DNA from: Oscillospiraceae bacterium
Lineage (GTDB): Bacteria > Bacillota_A > Clostridia > Oscillospirales > Oscillospiraceae
Reading direction: 5' to 3'
Length of the DNA stretch: 5,033 bases
NCBI GenBank assembly: GCA_017415945.1
Contig: JAFQDR010000014.1
Location: forward strand, 1 to 5,033
In this document: piece by piece, positions 4,562 through 5,033 of the stretch
Numbering within the stretch: the stretch's first letter is position 1
How the letters are laid out: each line of letters starts with the position of its first letter
Made by a program: the position numbers and the translations under genes
Notes under the pieces: generated by a model
Told to the model about the DNA's origin: nothing
Databases searched by the model: none
Seen by the model: only the letters and a program-made list of their open reading frames with translations

Positions 4562-4573
4562 AAAAATTAAATA

Positions 4574-5033
4574 TTAAATTGCTTGTGAATGAGCTCGGTA
4601 TTGAACTGGGCTCATTCCATTTAGTTTGAGAGAGATTCTTTCGTTGTTGTAGTAATGTATGTATTCTTTCAACTTTTCAATGAATCCCCGAGGGGATTCA
4701 AATTTTTCGCCGTAATACATCTCAACTTTCAACCTACCAAAGAAGTTTTCCATTATGCCGTTGTCCATACAGTTTCCTTTTCTGGACATGCTTTGGGTAA
4801 TATTGTGTTCGGCAAGTAATCGCTGGTACTCGGCGTGTTGGTATTGCCAACCCTGATCAGAGTGAAACAAAGGTCGTGCATCGGCAGGAAGCTTTTCAAA
4901 CAATCCGTTCAACATATCTCTAACCTGCTGCAAGTTAGGACTTGTAGAAATAGAGTAGGATATAATTTCACGGTTGAACATGTCCAGCACAGGCGAAAGA
5001 TAGACTTTCTCATCGCCGATCTTAAATTCTGTA
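4574..5033 (-). CDS. IS3-family transposase, integrase-core part (OrfB), partial
   Basis: About 153 codons are visible; the 5' part lies beyond the right edge. The frame enters as TEFKIGDEKVYLSPVLDMFN, the strand just after the first catalytic Asp of an IS3 rve integrase core, so that Asp itself should be immediately outside the window. The second Asp is in FHSDQGWQYQ (codon 4856-4858) and the catalytic Glu in NGIMENFFGRLK (codon 4748-4750), with 35 residues between them, the expected D(35)E spacing. The end, YIHYYNNERISLKLNGMSPVQYR, is the standard IS3 C terminus. The enzyme cuts and joins DNA ends to move the element, usually made from OrfA and OrfB by frameshifting. No damage is seen in the visible part, so it may be functional. 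Confidence 0.95.
   Translation of the reverse strand, partial: TEFKIGDEKVYLSPVLDMFNREIISYSISTSPNLQQVRDMLNGLFEKLPADARPLFHSDQGWQYQHAEYQRLLAEHNITQSMSRKGNCMDNGIMENFFGRLKVEMYYGEKFESPRGFIEKLKEYIHYYNNERISLKLNGMSPVQYRAHSQAI

Larger units (their letters stand above)
4538..5033 (-). mobile_element. IS3-family (IS150-type) insertion sequence, 3' part, runs off the window
   Basis: The transposase below and a terminal sequence at 4538 define this as one end of an IS3-family element whose other end is outside the window. The end begins TGAAGTGAACCC followed by AAAAGTTTAGACA, which resembles IS150-group termini (5'-TG...CCCAAAAGTTxxAC). The left boundary at 4538 is placed by that similarity and by the 36 bases between it and the transposase stop, normal for the family. 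The target duplication cannot be seen without the other end. Confidence 0.85.

Noticed and set aside
1..5033. CRISPR array, tRNA, rRNA or riboswitch
   Set aside because: No regularly spaced repeats, no cloverleaf or CCA-ended structure and no recognisable riboswitch core were seen on either strand.

Overview
The window looks like accessory chromosome from a moderate-GC member of the Clostridia (Firmicutes), most like the Ruminococcus/Oscillospiraceae group. The grounds are strong AGGAGG/GGAGGTGA ribosome-binding sites, textbook TTGACA-N17-TATAAT promoters, paired PadR and DUF2812 genes, an Xre regulator with a small membrane partner, and an IS150-type IS3 element. The taxonomy is an inference from style and gene content, not from a marker gene.

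Layout, left to right. Positions 1-426 hold the end of an Xre-family regulator, coupled to a 100-residue membrane protein and closed by an intrinsic terminator. Positions 511-2413 hold a complete PadR-DUF2812 operon: promoter, two copies of a palindromic operator, a GTG-started PadR repressor gene, an ATGA-overlapping gene for a 445-residue five-helix membrane protein, and a terminator. Positions 2418-3405 hold a second PadR-DUF2812 operon with the same architecture but a different operator sequence and a much shorter 200-residue membrane partner. Positions 3406-3786 hold no intact gene: they carry what looks like the first 20 or so codons of an ECF-type sigma factor gone to ruin, then a bidirectional terminator. 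On the minus strand, 3787-4317 carry a promoter, an AT-rich ribbon-helix-helix gene and an N-terminally damaged DUF2442 gene, a pairing reminiscent of small toxin-antitoxin-like cassettes. Positions 4318-4537 show no convincing gene. From 4538 to the right edge is the end of an IS3-family insertion sequence, with its terminal repeat and most of the integrase core; the first catalytic Asp lies just beyond the window.

The main theme is two adjacent, paralogous one-component regulatory cassettes. In each, a PadR repressor probably shuts off its own promoter through a dyad placed at or just after the -10 element, and is co-transcribed with a membrane protein whose cytoplasmic DUF2812 region could talk to it. 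The operators differ in sequence, so the two circuits are predicted not to cross-regulate. What they sense is unknown. The right third is a degraded, mobile-element-affected zone.
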